A stretch of DNA of 64,000 nt from Candidatus Skiveiella danica (GTDB lineage Bacteria > Pseudomonadota > Gammaproteobacteria > Burkholderiales > Burkholderiaceae_C). Numbering within the stretch: position 1 is the stretch's first letter; each line of letters opens with the position of its first letter. The stretch lies in contig JADKHE010000013.1 in assembly GCA_016721925.1 (NCBI GenBank), positions 62,001-126,000 on the forward strand, read 5' to 3'. Position numbers and translations under genes: made by a program. This document shows positions 17,134 to 25,310 of the stretch, one piece after another. Below the pieces are notes generated by a model. It ran no database searches. It had not been told where the DNA came from and was given only the letters and a program-made list of their open reading frames with translations.

Positions 17134-17919
17134 ATGGTCACCTCCTCCGACATCAGCAAGCGCATCATCGAAGCCGTCCTGGCCCAAAAGCTCGCCCCCG
17201 GCGCGCGCCTGGGTGAGCAGCCACTTGCGATGCTGTTCGACTGCAGCCGCACCATCGTGCGCGAAGCCCTGATGCGGCTGGCTGCGCGCGGCATCGTCAC
17301 CGTCAGCGCCCGGCGCGGCTGGTACGTGATCGAGCCCTCCGAAGACGAAGCCCGCGAGGCCTTCGAGGCCCGCCGTGTGATCGAGACCGGACTGATCCGC
17401 AGCATGAAGAGCGTGGACAAAACGGCCATCAAGCAACTCAAGAGCCACCTCACGCGGGAGAAGGCCGCCCTCAAAGACACGGATGTGGGCGTTCGCAGCT
17501 ACCTGCTGGGCGATTTCCACGTGTGCCTGGCCGAATGCCTGGGCAACAGCCTGCTGGCCGACACGTTGCGCGACTTCACCGCGCGCACCACGCTGATCGC
17601 CATGCTGTACCAGTCGTCGCACGACGCGGCACAGTCCTGCGACGAACATGTGCAAATTGTCGATGCGCTGGAACAAGGCGAGCTGGCACGGGCCGAAGCG
17701 CTGATGTCGGCGCATATCGGCTCCGTGCAGGCGGCGCTGCGGCTGCACGCCAGCACTGACCCGCTGGCCCAGTTGCGCCAAGCTCTGGCGCCGGTGTCGG
17801 ACGCTGCCGTGATCGCCCATGCGGCACAAGACTTGCATACAAGGACTCCCAAGGCCCGCCGCCGCAAGCTGACGGAGCCTGCCGCTGATTCATCCACCTA
17901 CCTCGGAGCCCTGCTGTGA
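17134..17919 (+). CDS. FCD-type GntR regulator of the amino-acid ABC importer
   Basis: 261-residue regulator. N-terminal winged HTH (QPLAMLFDCSRTIVREALMRL, then the wing RRGWYVIEP), followed by an FCD effector domain with the usual Asp/His residues (LLGDFHVCLAECLGNSL, SCDEHVQIVDALEQG, MSAHIGSVQ). Start at 17134 (MVTSSDISKRII). It overlaps the binding-protein gene by GTGA (stop 17917-17919, next GTG at 17916), so the two are translationally coupled. It most likely senses the imported amino acid or a breakdown product. Confidence 0.85.
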   Translation: MVTSSDISKRIIEAVLAQKLAPGARLGEQPLAMLFDCSRTIVREALMRLAARGIVTVSARRGWYVIEPSEDEAREAFEARRVIETGLIRSMKSVDKTAIKQLKSHLTREKAALKDTDVGVRSYLLGDFHVCLAECLGNSLLADTLRDFTARTTLIAMLYQSSHDAAQSCDEHVQIVDALEQGELARAEALMSAHIGSVQAALRLHASTDPLAQLRQALAPVSDAAVIAHAAQDLHTRTPKARRRKLTEPAADSSTYLGALL

Positions 17920-18701
17920 AACCCACCAAACGCCTTTTTTCCATCGCCATCGCCGCCCTGCTGGCCAGTGCCGCCGTCCAAGCCCAGACCGCATTGGACG
18001 ATGTGCTGAAGTCCAAGACGCTCAAAGTCGCCATCCCGACCGACTCGGCCCCTTACGGCTATGTCGGCACCGACCTCAAGCCGATCGGACTGGACATCGA
18101 CATGGCCAATTACATCGGAAAAAAACTCGGCGTGGCGGTGGAACTGGTGCCCGTGACCAGCGCCAACCGCATCCCGGCGCTGCAGACGCGCAAGGCCGAC
18201 CTGGTGATCTCCACGCTGGGCAAGAACGCCGAGCGCGAAAAGGTGATCGACTTCACGATTGCGTACTCGCCCTTCTTCCAGGCCGTGTTCGGCCCCAAGA
18301 CGCTTCCAGCCAAGAGCTTCGCCGACCTGGCCGGCAAGTCCGTGGGCGTGACGCGCGGCGCGATGGAAGACCAGGAACTGGGCAAGGTGGCCCCGCCCTC
18401 CACCGACACCAAACGCTTCGAGGACAACAACGCCACCATCGCTGCCTTCGTTTCGGGGCAGGTGCAGTTCGTAGCGCTGGGCGCCTCGGTCGCCGGCAAC
18501 ATGATGGCCAAGAACCCGCAGCTCGACAGCGAGTACAAGCTGCTCCTTAAAGACAGCCCCAATTTCATCGGCGTGGCGAAGGGCGAGGACAAGCTGCGAA
18601 CCCGCGTGAACGAGATCATCGCCGAGGCCAAGAAGAACGGCGACATCGACACGATGGCCAAGAAGTGGCTCGGTCGCCCGGCCGGCGACCTGCCCCTTTG
18701 A
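17916..18701 (+). CDS. Polar amino-acid ABC transporter, periplasmic binding protein
   Basis: 261-residue family-3 solute-binding protein. GTG start at 17916; signal peptide ending QAQ-TALDDVL. Typical lobes: LKVAIPTDSAPYGYVG, GLDIDMANYIGKKLG and LVISTLGKNAEREKVIDF. First structural gene of a four-gene importer (binding protein, two permeases, ATPase) behind its GntR regulator. The ligand is probably a polar or charged amino acid or an opine-like derivative; the sequence does not settle it. Confidence 0.88.
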   Translation: MKPTKRLFSIAIAALLASAAVQAQTALDDVLKSKTLKVAIPTDSAPYGYVGTDLKPIGLDIDMANYIGKKLGVAVELVPVTSANRIPALQTRKADLVISTLGKNAEREKVIDFTIAYSPFFQAVFGPKTLPAKSFADLAGKSVGVTRGAMEDQELGKVAPPSTDTKRFEDNNATIAAFVSGQVQFVALGASVAGNMMAKNPQLDSEYKLLLKDSPNFIGVAKGEDKLRTRVNEIIAEAKKNGDIDTMAKKWLGRPAGDLPL

Positions 18702-18725
18702 TCCCGGGCAAACGGGCTTGCCACG

Positions 18726-19409
18726 ATGAGAGTCCAGCTTGACTTCATGGCCGTGCTGGCCGACTGGCCGCTGCTGCTCAAGGGCGTGGCGTGGACGCTG
18801 GCGCTCACCGCGGTGGCCGTGATCGTCGGCACGCTGCTGGGCATCGCCTGCGCCTGGGTTCGCGGGCGCGGCTTCGGCGACACGCTGGCGCCGCGCTGGC
18901 TCCAGGCGCTGGTGGGTGTCTATGTGGAACTGATCCGCAACACGCCCTTCATCGTGCAGCTGTTCTTCATCTTCTTCGGGCTGCCGGCGGCGGGTTTCAA
19001 GTTGTCGGCGGAAACCGCCTCGTTCATCGCGATGGTGGTGAACCTGGGTGCCTACGCCGCCGAGATCATCCGCGCGGGCATCGAGGCCACGCCCCGGGGG
19101 CAGATCGAAGCCGCGATCAGCCTCGCGCTCAACCGGGTGCAGACCTTCGTGCGGGTGGTGCTGCCGCCGGCGCTCAAGAAGGTCTGGCCCGGCATGGTGA
19201 GCCAGATCATCATCGTGATGCTGGGCTCGTCGGTCTGCGGGCAGATCTCCACGCAGGAGCTGAGCTACGCGGCCGACCTGATCCAGAGCCGCAACTTCCG
19301 CTCCTTCGAAGCCTTCATCGTCATCGGCGTGATCTACCTGCTGCTGTCCGTGGCACTGCGCCACGGGCTGAACTGGGTGGCCGCGCGGTTCCTGTTCGGG
19401 AGAGGCTGA
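18726..19409 (+). CDS. Polar amino-acid ABC transporter permease 1
   Basis: 227-residue HisM/GlnP-type inner-membrane permease with about five helices. VELIRNTPFIVQLFFIFFG and the EAA loop EATPRGQIEAAISLALNR are the family signatures. It starts 24 bases after the binding-protein stop and works as a heterodimer with the next permease. Confidence 0.9.
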   Translation: MRVQLDFMAVLADWPLLLKGVAWTLALTAVAVIVGTLLGIACAWVRGRGFGDTLAPRWLQALVGVYVELIRNTPFIVQLFFIFFGLPAAGFKLSAETASFIAMVVNLGAYAAEIIRAGIEATPRGQIEAAISLALNRVQTFVRVVLPPALKKVWPGMVSQIIIVMLGSSVCGQISTQELSYAADLIQSRNFRSFEAFIVIGVIYLLLSVALRHGLNWVAARFLFGRG

Positions 19410-19447
19410 CATGGGCTCCCACGCTCGCATTCCCCGGGAGGCATGAC

Positions 19448-20084
19448 ATGGTCGATTTCAGTCTTTGGGACATCGTGCGCAACCTGCTGCTGGCCGGGCG
19501 CTGGACGGTGTCGCTGTCGCTGATCGCCTTCATCGGCGGCGGCGTGGTGGGCCTGTTGCTGCTGATGCTGCGCCTGAGCAAGCGGCGCAGCGCCGAAATT
19601 TTCGTCGGTGGCTACGTGCAGCTGTTCCAGGGCGTGCCTCTGCTGGTGCAGTTGTTCCTGGCCTATTACGGCCTGGGCCTGTTCGGCATCAACGCGTCGG
19701 CCTGGGTGGCGGCTGGCGTGGGCCTGACCCTGTACACCAGCGCCTTCCTGACCGAGATCTGGCGCGGCTGCGTGGCGGCCATTCCACGCGGGCAATGGGA
19801 GGCCTCGCAAAGCCTGGCGCTGAGCTTCGGCGAGCAATTGCGCTACGTGATCCTGCCGCAGGCGGTGCGCATCGCGATCCCGCCCACCGTGGGTTTCCTG
19901 GTGCAGGTCATCAAGGGTACGGCGCTGGCGTCGGTGATCGGTTTCATGGAGCTGACCAAGGTCGGCAAGACCATCGCCAACGCCACGCTGAATCCGTTCC
20001 TGGTCTTCACCTGCGTGGCCCTCATGTACTTCCTGCTGTGTTACCCGGTGAGCCGCTACGCCAAATCCCTGGAAAGAAAACTCC

Positions 20085-20098
<14 letters not shown>
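19448..20098 (+). CDS. Polar amino-acid ABC transporter permease 2
   Basis: 216-residue HisQ/GlnP-type permease. Start at 19448 (MVDFSLWDIVRN). The first-helix region and VQLFQGVPLLVQLFLAYYG match the family, and the EAA loop reads AIPRGQWEASQSLALSFG. Its last 14 bases overlap the start of the ATPase gene, showing translational coupling. Partner of permease 1. Confidence 0.9.
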
Positions 20099-20834
<736 letters not shown>

Positions 20835-20861
20835 AGCAGCGACTGAGCGGGACAGGGTTGA

Positions 20862-20875
20862 TTGACATGGGTCAA
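20862..20875. promoter_or_regulatory. FNR/Anr-like palindrome ahead of the copper block
   Basis: TTGAC-ATGG-GTCAA, a perfect 5+5 inverted repeat with the TTGA-N6-TCAA core, 53 bases before the proposed start of the Cys-rich gene at 20929. It could recruit an FNR/Anr/Dnr-type regulator to the copper genes; no metal-regulator (CueR or CusR) box was recognised. Confidence 0.45.
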
Positions 20876-20928
20876 ATTTGAAACTCAATGCGCTTGAACC
20901 TTTCGCGTCGCGCCGTATCATCCCGTCC

Positions 20929-21345
20929 ATGCGCCGCCTGATCCTTGCTGTGATGATTGTCCTGCTGCCTTTGCGCGGCTGGATCGGCGATGCCATGGCG
21001 CTGGAAGCGGCGACGGGCACCCCGGTCGCTATCCAAAACATAGCTATTGACGACCATCCGACGCTGGAGATCACCCATTTTGAGGCTGATTCGGGTCGTC
21101 AGGACCTGCAGGCCGGCCCGGGGCATTGCCCAGACCACGCCAGCGCGCCTGCCGGGCGGGACGACAGCGACACCTCGGCCGATGGTCAGGCCTGCACCGT
21201 GTGCCAGGTCTGCCATACCGTGGCCATGAGCGCGGATGCGGCGCCATTGCCAGCGTTGCCCCTGCCGGCCCTCGTGCCGGAAATGCCGTTTCCCCGCTTC
21301 ACCAGCGCCCTGCCCGCGCCAGGCCTGAAGCCACCCATTTCCTGA
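20929..21345 (+). CDS. Small Cys-rich secreted protein (DUF2946-like) of the copper block
   Basis: 138-residue protein. Start at 20929 (MRRLILAVMIVLLPLRGW), a signal-peptide-like helix; an in-frame start at 20878 would add 17 residues. A His/Cys-rich centre (GHCPDH, then CTVCQVCH) could bind metal, and a Pro/Ala-rich tail follows. Such small Cys-x2-Cys proteins often precede copper efflux genes in betaproteobacteria, so a copper-related role is likely from context only. Residues ~36-52 are encoded by a copy of the dispersed repeat. Confidence 0.6.
   Translation: MRRLILAVMIVLLPLRGWIGDAMALEAATGTPVAIQNIAIDDHPTLEITHFEADSGRQDLQAGPGHCPDHASAPAGRDDSDTSADGQACTVCQVCHTVAMSADAAPLPALPLPALVPEMPFPRFTSALPAPGLKPPIS
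21036..21085 (+). repeat. Dispersed ~50-bp repeat, copy 3 (inside a reading frame)
   Basis: AACATAGCTATTGACGACCATCCGACGCTGGAG followed by ATCACCCATTTTGAGG: same order of elements as copy 1 (ATAGCT, GACGACC/GATGACC, CATCCG, CGCTGG, then a T run). It lies within the small Cys-rich gene, in frame and without a stop. Confidence 0.5.
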
Positions 21346-21422
21346 CCTCCCTGCCCGTAGTCCGCCTGCCATCCGGCGTTTAGCCAGCGGCAGACAGGAT
21401 TTCACCCGGCCACGGCACGGCC

Positions 21423-21465
21423 GGACTGACCGTCGTCAGTCCGCGCCGGAGGCCTTCGCCTCTTT
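21423..21465 (+). terminator. Tandem hairpins between the Cys-rich gene and the DUF411 gene
   Basis: First hairpin GGACTGAC-CGTC-GTCAGTCC (21423-21442, perfect 8-bp stem), then GAGGC-CTTC-GCCTC (21449-21462) followed by TTTCCATTTTC. The second looks like a weak intrinsic terminator. Together they sit 36-78 bases before the DUF411 start and could act as an attenuator. Confidence 0.5.
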
Positions 21466-21500
21466 CCATTTTCAAATTGCCTGCTTGAGGATCACCCATC

Positions 21501-21956
21501 ATGCAAAGACGCCTGTTCATTCAAAGCCTGGCTGCCACTGCCTCGACATCTGCCCTGCCCCTGCTGGCGCAATCCGCCAAACCACACCTTGAAGTCTGGA
21601 AAGACCCCAGCTGCGGCTGCTGCAAGGACTGGATCGCCCACATGCAATCCAGCGGTTTTTCCGTCACGACCCATGACAGCGGCAATACCGCCGCCCGCAC
21701 GCGCCTGGGCTTGCCGCAGAAGCTTGGCTCCTGCCACACCGCCTTGGTGGGTGGCTATGTCGTCGAAGGCCACGTACCCGCCAGCGACGTGAAGCGCCTG
21801 CTCAAGGAGCGCCCGAAGGCACTTGGCCTGGCCGTGCCCGGCATGCCGGTCGGCTCGCCCGGCATGGACGGCCCTGAATACGGAGGCCGAAAGGACCGGT
21901 ATGAGGTGCTGCTGGTACAGGCGGACGGCAGCACGCGCACTTTTTCCCGCTATTGA
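21501..21956 (+). CDS. DUF411 periplasmic metal-binding protein (CopG-like)
   Basis: 151-residue DUF411 protein. N-terminal export signal (MQRRLFIQSLAATAS, with a twin Arg at residues 3-4), then the thioredoxin-like opening LEVWKDPSCGCCKDW with C38, C40 and C41, a cluster proposed to bind Cu(I). Later SCHTALVGGYVVEGHVP and the Met/Gly-rich GMPVGSPGMDG. Relatives are found in copper and silver resistance clusters (CopG). Together with the genes after it, it forms the copper unit. Confidence 0.85.
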   Translation: MQRRLFIQSLAATASTSALPLLAQSAKPHLEVWKDPSCGCCKDWIAHMQSSGFSVTTHDSGNTAARTRLGLPQKLGSCHTALVGGYVVEGHVPASDVKRLLKERPKALGLAVPGMPVGSPGMDGPEYGGRKDRYEVLLVQADGSTRTFSRY

Positions 21957-21976
21957 CCCACGCCAAGGAGAACACC

Positions 21977-22324
21977 ATGAAAACTCTCATCGCCCCCACC
22001 CTCACCGCCCTGATGGCAGCAGGCGCCTTGCTGCCCGCCCTTGCCCAGACCGACCACGGCGCCCATGGGAAGGCACCGGCATCGGCGCCCGCCGCTGCAA
22101 GCTTGCCCCTGTCCGACGGCCTGGTGAAAAAGATCGACAAGGCGAACAAGAAAGTGACCCTGTCCCACGGCCCCTTGCCCAACGGCATGCCGGCGATGAC
22201 CATGGTCTTTCGCGTCAAGGACAGCGCCTGGCTCGACAAGATGAAGGAGGGAAAGACGATCCGTTTTGCGGCCGAGGACATCAACGGCGCCATGACCGTG
22301 GTGCGCTTCGAGCCCGACAAGTGA
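21977..22324 (+). CDS. Free CusF-like periplasmic copper-binding protein
   Basis: 115-residue protein with signal peptide (cleavage near LALA-Q) and a CusF-type beta-barrel. Ligand residues H64 (LSHGP), M74 and M76 (MPAMTMVF) match E. coli CusF H36/M47/M49. The tryptophan that caps Cu(I) by a cation-pi contact (W44 in E. coli, in NWPEMTM) is here Met71 (NGMPAMTM). Start at 21977, with AAGGAG upstream. It would pass Cu(I)/Ag(I) to the CusCBA pump encoded directly downstream. Confidence 0.85.
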   Translation: MKTLIAPTLTALMAAGALLPALAQTDHGAHGKAPASAPAAASLPLSDGLVKKIDKANKKVTLSHGPLPNGMPAMTMVFRVKDSAWLDKMKEGKTIRFAAEDINGAMTVVRFEPDK

Positions 22325-22380
22325 ATCCCATGCCTCGCCCCATTGCACCGATTGTTCGATCCCCGAACACGAAGGTCACC

Positions 22381-23655
22381 ATGAACTCTTTCCATCATCC
22401 CGCGCGCCTGCTGGCTGCCGCAGCCCTGGCCACATGCGCATTCGCTGCGCACCCCCAGGAATCCTTGCCGGGCGCGGATGTGCAGACGCTGCTGGCGATC
22501 GCCAAAGAGCGCAATCCCGATTACGCAAGCATGCGCGCAGAAGCGCAGGCCGCGGGCGAGCGCGTGACGCCGGCCGGCGCCTTTCCCGATCCCCGGTTCC
22601 GCATGGAACTGATGGACATCACGAAGATGGGCGAACAGAACCCGAGCCTGTGGCCCGGCAACGTCGGCGGCACGAAGTACACGCTGACCCAGGAACTGCC
22701 CTGGTTTGGCAAGCGAGACCTGAAGCGGGAGATCGCGACATTCGATGCGGAGGGTGCTCAGGGCAAGGCGCAGGGCACCTGGTCCGAACTGGCCGCCAGG
22801 ATCAAGATCGCCCAGGCCCAGCGCCTGTACCTGCACGGCAACCGCAAGCTGACGCTGGAGATCCTGGATCTCATGTCGCGCCTGGAAAAAATTGCGCAGG
22901 TGCGCTACGCCAACGGTCTGGCGGCGCAGCAGGACGTGATCCGGGCGCAAGTCGAACAGACCACCATGCGCAGTGAACTGGTCACGCTGGAGGCCGAAGC
23001 GCGCCAGGCCAACGCGCGCCTGAATGCCTTGCTGGCGCGGCCTGCGTCGGCGCCCCTGGCCGAGCCGGCCCTTGCACGCCCCTGGCCCGCCCCGGCACAG
23101 CTCGATTTCGCCGCGCTGGAGGAGCGCGTGCGCAGTCGCAATCCGCTCTTGTTCGCTGAAGAAGCGCGAGTCAGGTCGGCCGAGAAAGGCCGCGAGCTGG
23201 CCTACAAGAACCGCATTCCCGATTTCATGGTCGGCATCCAGCCCACGCAGTACCAGACCTCATTCAAGGAGTGGACCCTGATGCTCGAGGTGAACATCCC
23301 GCTGCAGCAGGAAACACGGCGCGCCCAGGAGCGCGAGTCCGAGGCCATGCTGGCGGCGGCGCGTTCGCGCAGGGAGGCCGTGGCCAACCAGGTGCTGTCC
23401 GATCTTTCCGAGAATCTGGCCGGCATCGATGCCGCGCGACGCATCGAAAACCTGGCGACGAGCAGCTTGCTGCCCCAGGCCGAGCTGAGCTTCAATTCCG
23501 CCCTGGCGAGCTATGAAGCCACCAAGGTGGACTTCGCCACGCTGCTCGAAGCGCAGCGCGCCATCCGCCAGGCCCGGCAAAACCAGATCAAGGCCCGGTT
23601 TGAGGGGCAGGTCCGGCAGGCTGAAATCGAAAAATTACTCGGAGAAGAGCTATGA
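22381..23655 (+). CDS. cusC: CusC-type outer-membrane efflux protein (TolC family)
   Basis: 424-residue TolC/OEP protein. Start at 22381 (MNSFHHPARLLAAAAL) with a signal peptide; ALATCAFA is not a good lipobox. Long helical hairpins rich in Ala/Glu/Arg, with the family motif around FPDPRFRMELMD and the second repeat beginning at LDFAALEERVRSRNP. The gene overlaps cusB by 4 bases (stop at 23655, next ATG at 23652). Forms the outer-membrane channel of the Cu/Ag efflux complex. Confidence 0.87.
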   Translation: MNSFHHPARLLAAAALATCAFAAHPQESLPGADVQTLLAIAKERNPDYASMRAEAQAAGERVTPAGAFPDPRFRMELMDITKMGEQNPSLWPGNVGGTKYTLTQELPWFGKRDLKREIATFDAEGAQGKAQGTWSELAARIKIAQAQRLYLHGNRKLTLEILDLMSRLEKIAQVRYANGLAAQQDVIRAQVEQTTMRSELVTLEAEARQANARLNALLARPASAPLAEPALARPWPAPAQLDFAALEERVRSRNPLLFAEEARVRSAEKGRELAYKNRIPDFMVGIQPTQYQTSFKEWTLMLEVNIPLQQETRRAQERESEAMLAAARSRREAVANQVLSDLSENLAGIDAARRIENLATSSLLPQAELSFNSALASYEATKVDFATLLEAQRAIRQARQNQIKARFEGQVRQAEIEKLLGEEL

Positions 23656-25298
23656 AGCAAAGCACTGGCGTGGGCTTTGGAGTCGTCGCAGTCGCGATCA
23701 TTGCCGCAGGCGGCGGCTACTGGCTGGGTCACAGAGGGAGCGCCCCAACAGCCCCAGGCGCGAGCGCAGCCATGACCGGCGCCAGCGCGCCGGCTGGCGA
23801 CACCGGCAAGCAGGAAAAGAAGCTTCTCTATTACCGCAACCCGATGGGCCTGCCTGACACCTCGCCGGTCCCGAAAAAAGACCCTATGGGCATGGACTAC
23901 ATCGCTGTGTATGCGGGCGGCGATGAGAGCGAGCCGGCGGCGCCCGGGCAGATCCGCATCAGCACCGAGAAGGTCCAGAAGCTGGGCGTGCGCACCGAGG
24001 CCGCCCGCTCCCGCACACTGGACCGGACGGTGCGTGCCGCGGGCCGGGTCGAGCCCGACGAACGCCGCGTCTATGCGATTGCGCCGAAGTTCGAGGGCTA
24101 TGTCGAGCGCCTGCTGGTCAACGTCACGGGCCAGCCAGTGCGCAAGGGCCAGCCCCTGTTCGAGGTCTACAGCCCGGAACTGGTCTCGGCCCAACGCGAG
24201 TACGCCATTGCCATGCAGGGCGTGGCCTCGCTGAAGGACGCCGGCGGGACGGCCCAGACCGGCATGCAGCAGCTCGCTGAGTCGAGCCTGCAGCGCCTGC
24301 GCAGCTGGGACATCTCCGACGAGCAGATCAAGGCACTGGCCAGCTCCGGTGAAGCGAAACGCACCCTGACCTTCCGCTCTACGGCCTCAGGGATCGTGAC
24401 CGAGAAAAAGGCGGTCCAGGGCATGCGCTTCATGCCCGGCGAGGCGCTCTACCAGGTGGCGGATCTGTCTTCAGTCTGGGTGATCGCCGATGTCTTCGAG
24501 CAGGACATCGGGCTGATCAAGTCCGGCGCCACGGCGAAAATCAGGATCAACGCCTACCCCGGCAAGCCGTTCGAGGGCAAGGTGACCTATGTCTATCCGA
24601 CGCTCAAGGCAGAAACCCGCACCGTGCCGGTCCGGGTGGAACTGGCCAACCCGGGCCTGCTGCTAAAGCCGGCGATGTTCGCGCAGGTCGAAGTGTCGGT
24701 ATCGGCCAAAGGCTCGGTGGTCACCGTGCCGGTGTCGGCCGTCATCGACAGTGGCACGCGCCAGATCGTGCTGATCCAGCGCGGCGAAGGGCGGTTCGAG
24801 CCGCGCGAGGTCCGGCTGGGCGCGCGCAGCGACACCGACGTCGAAGTCATCGAGGGTGTGAAGGACGGCGAGCCGGTGGTGGTGGCGGCCAACTTCCTGA
24901 TCGACGCCGAGAGCAACCTGAAGGCAGCGATCGGCGGCTTCAGCAGCGCCCCCCCTGCGGCGCCTGCCAAGGCTGAAATGCCCGCAGAGACGGGCGCGGG
25001 CTTGGCCAAAGGCGTCAGTCACCAGGCCGATGGCACTGTCGACAGCGTGGACGCGAAGGCGGGCACGGTCAGCCTCAGTCACGGCCCGGTGCCCAGTCTG
25101 AAATGGCCGGCCATGACCATGGAATTCAAGGCGGCCAACGCCTCCTTGCTGCAAGCCCTGAAGCCGGGTGCGAAGGTTTCTTTCGAGTTCATCGAGCGAC
25201 AGCCCGGCGAATGGGTCATCACCAGCGTCAAGCCGATGGCAGCAAGCGCGTCCGCAGGGGCGCCGGCACCCGCCGCAAAGCCGCACGCCGGTCATTGA
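23652..25298 (+). CDS. cusB: CusB-type periplasmic adaptor with a fused C-terminal CusF domain
   Basis: 548-residue RND adaptor. After an N-terminal membrane/signal segment comes the heavy-metal-binding motif YYRNPMGLPDTSPVPKKDPM (about residues 57-76), which provides Met ligands; then the lipoyl/hairpin/barrel adaptor body (VYAIAPKFEGYVERLLV, TASGIVTEKKAVQGMRFMPG, VWVIADVFEQD). The last ~90 residues are an extra CusF-like domain whose Cu site is complete: H477, W485, M488 and M490 (LSHGPVPSLKWPAMTMEF). So the adaptor carries its own copper chaperone in cis. It lies between cusC and cusA. Confidence 0.92.
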   Translation: MKQSTGVGFGVVAVAIIAAGGGYWLGHRGSAPTAPGASAAMTGASAPAGDTGKQEKKLLYYRNPMGLPDTSPVPKKDPMGMDYIAVYAGGDESEPAAPGQIRISTEKVQKLGVRTEAARSRTLDRTVRAAGRVEPDERRVYAIAPKFEGYVERLLVNVTGQPVRKGQPLFEVYSPELVSAQREYAIAMQGVASLKDAGGTAQTGMQQLAESSLQRLRSWDISDEQIKALASSGEAKRTLTFRSTASGIVTEKKAVQGMRFMPGEALYQVADLSSVWVIADVFEQDIGLIKSGATAKIRINAYPGKPFEGKVTYVYPTLKAETRTVPVRVELANPGLLLKPAMFAQVEVSVSAKGSVVTVPVSAVIDSGTRQIVLIQRGEGRFEPREVRLGARSDTDVEVIEGVKDGEPVVVAANFLIDAESNLKAAIGGFSSAPPAAPAKAEMPAETGAGLAKGVSHQADGTVDSVDAKAGTVSLSHGPVPSLKWPAMTMEFKAANASLLQALKPGAKVSFEFIERQPGEWVITSVKPMAASASAGAPAPAAKPHAGH

Positions 25299-25310
25299 CC
25301 CGGAGACACC

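Noticed and set aside
17898..19430. 510-codon minus-strand frame over the ABC importer
   Set aside because: Low-complexity His/Arg/Asp-rich translation; antisense shadow of the importer genes.
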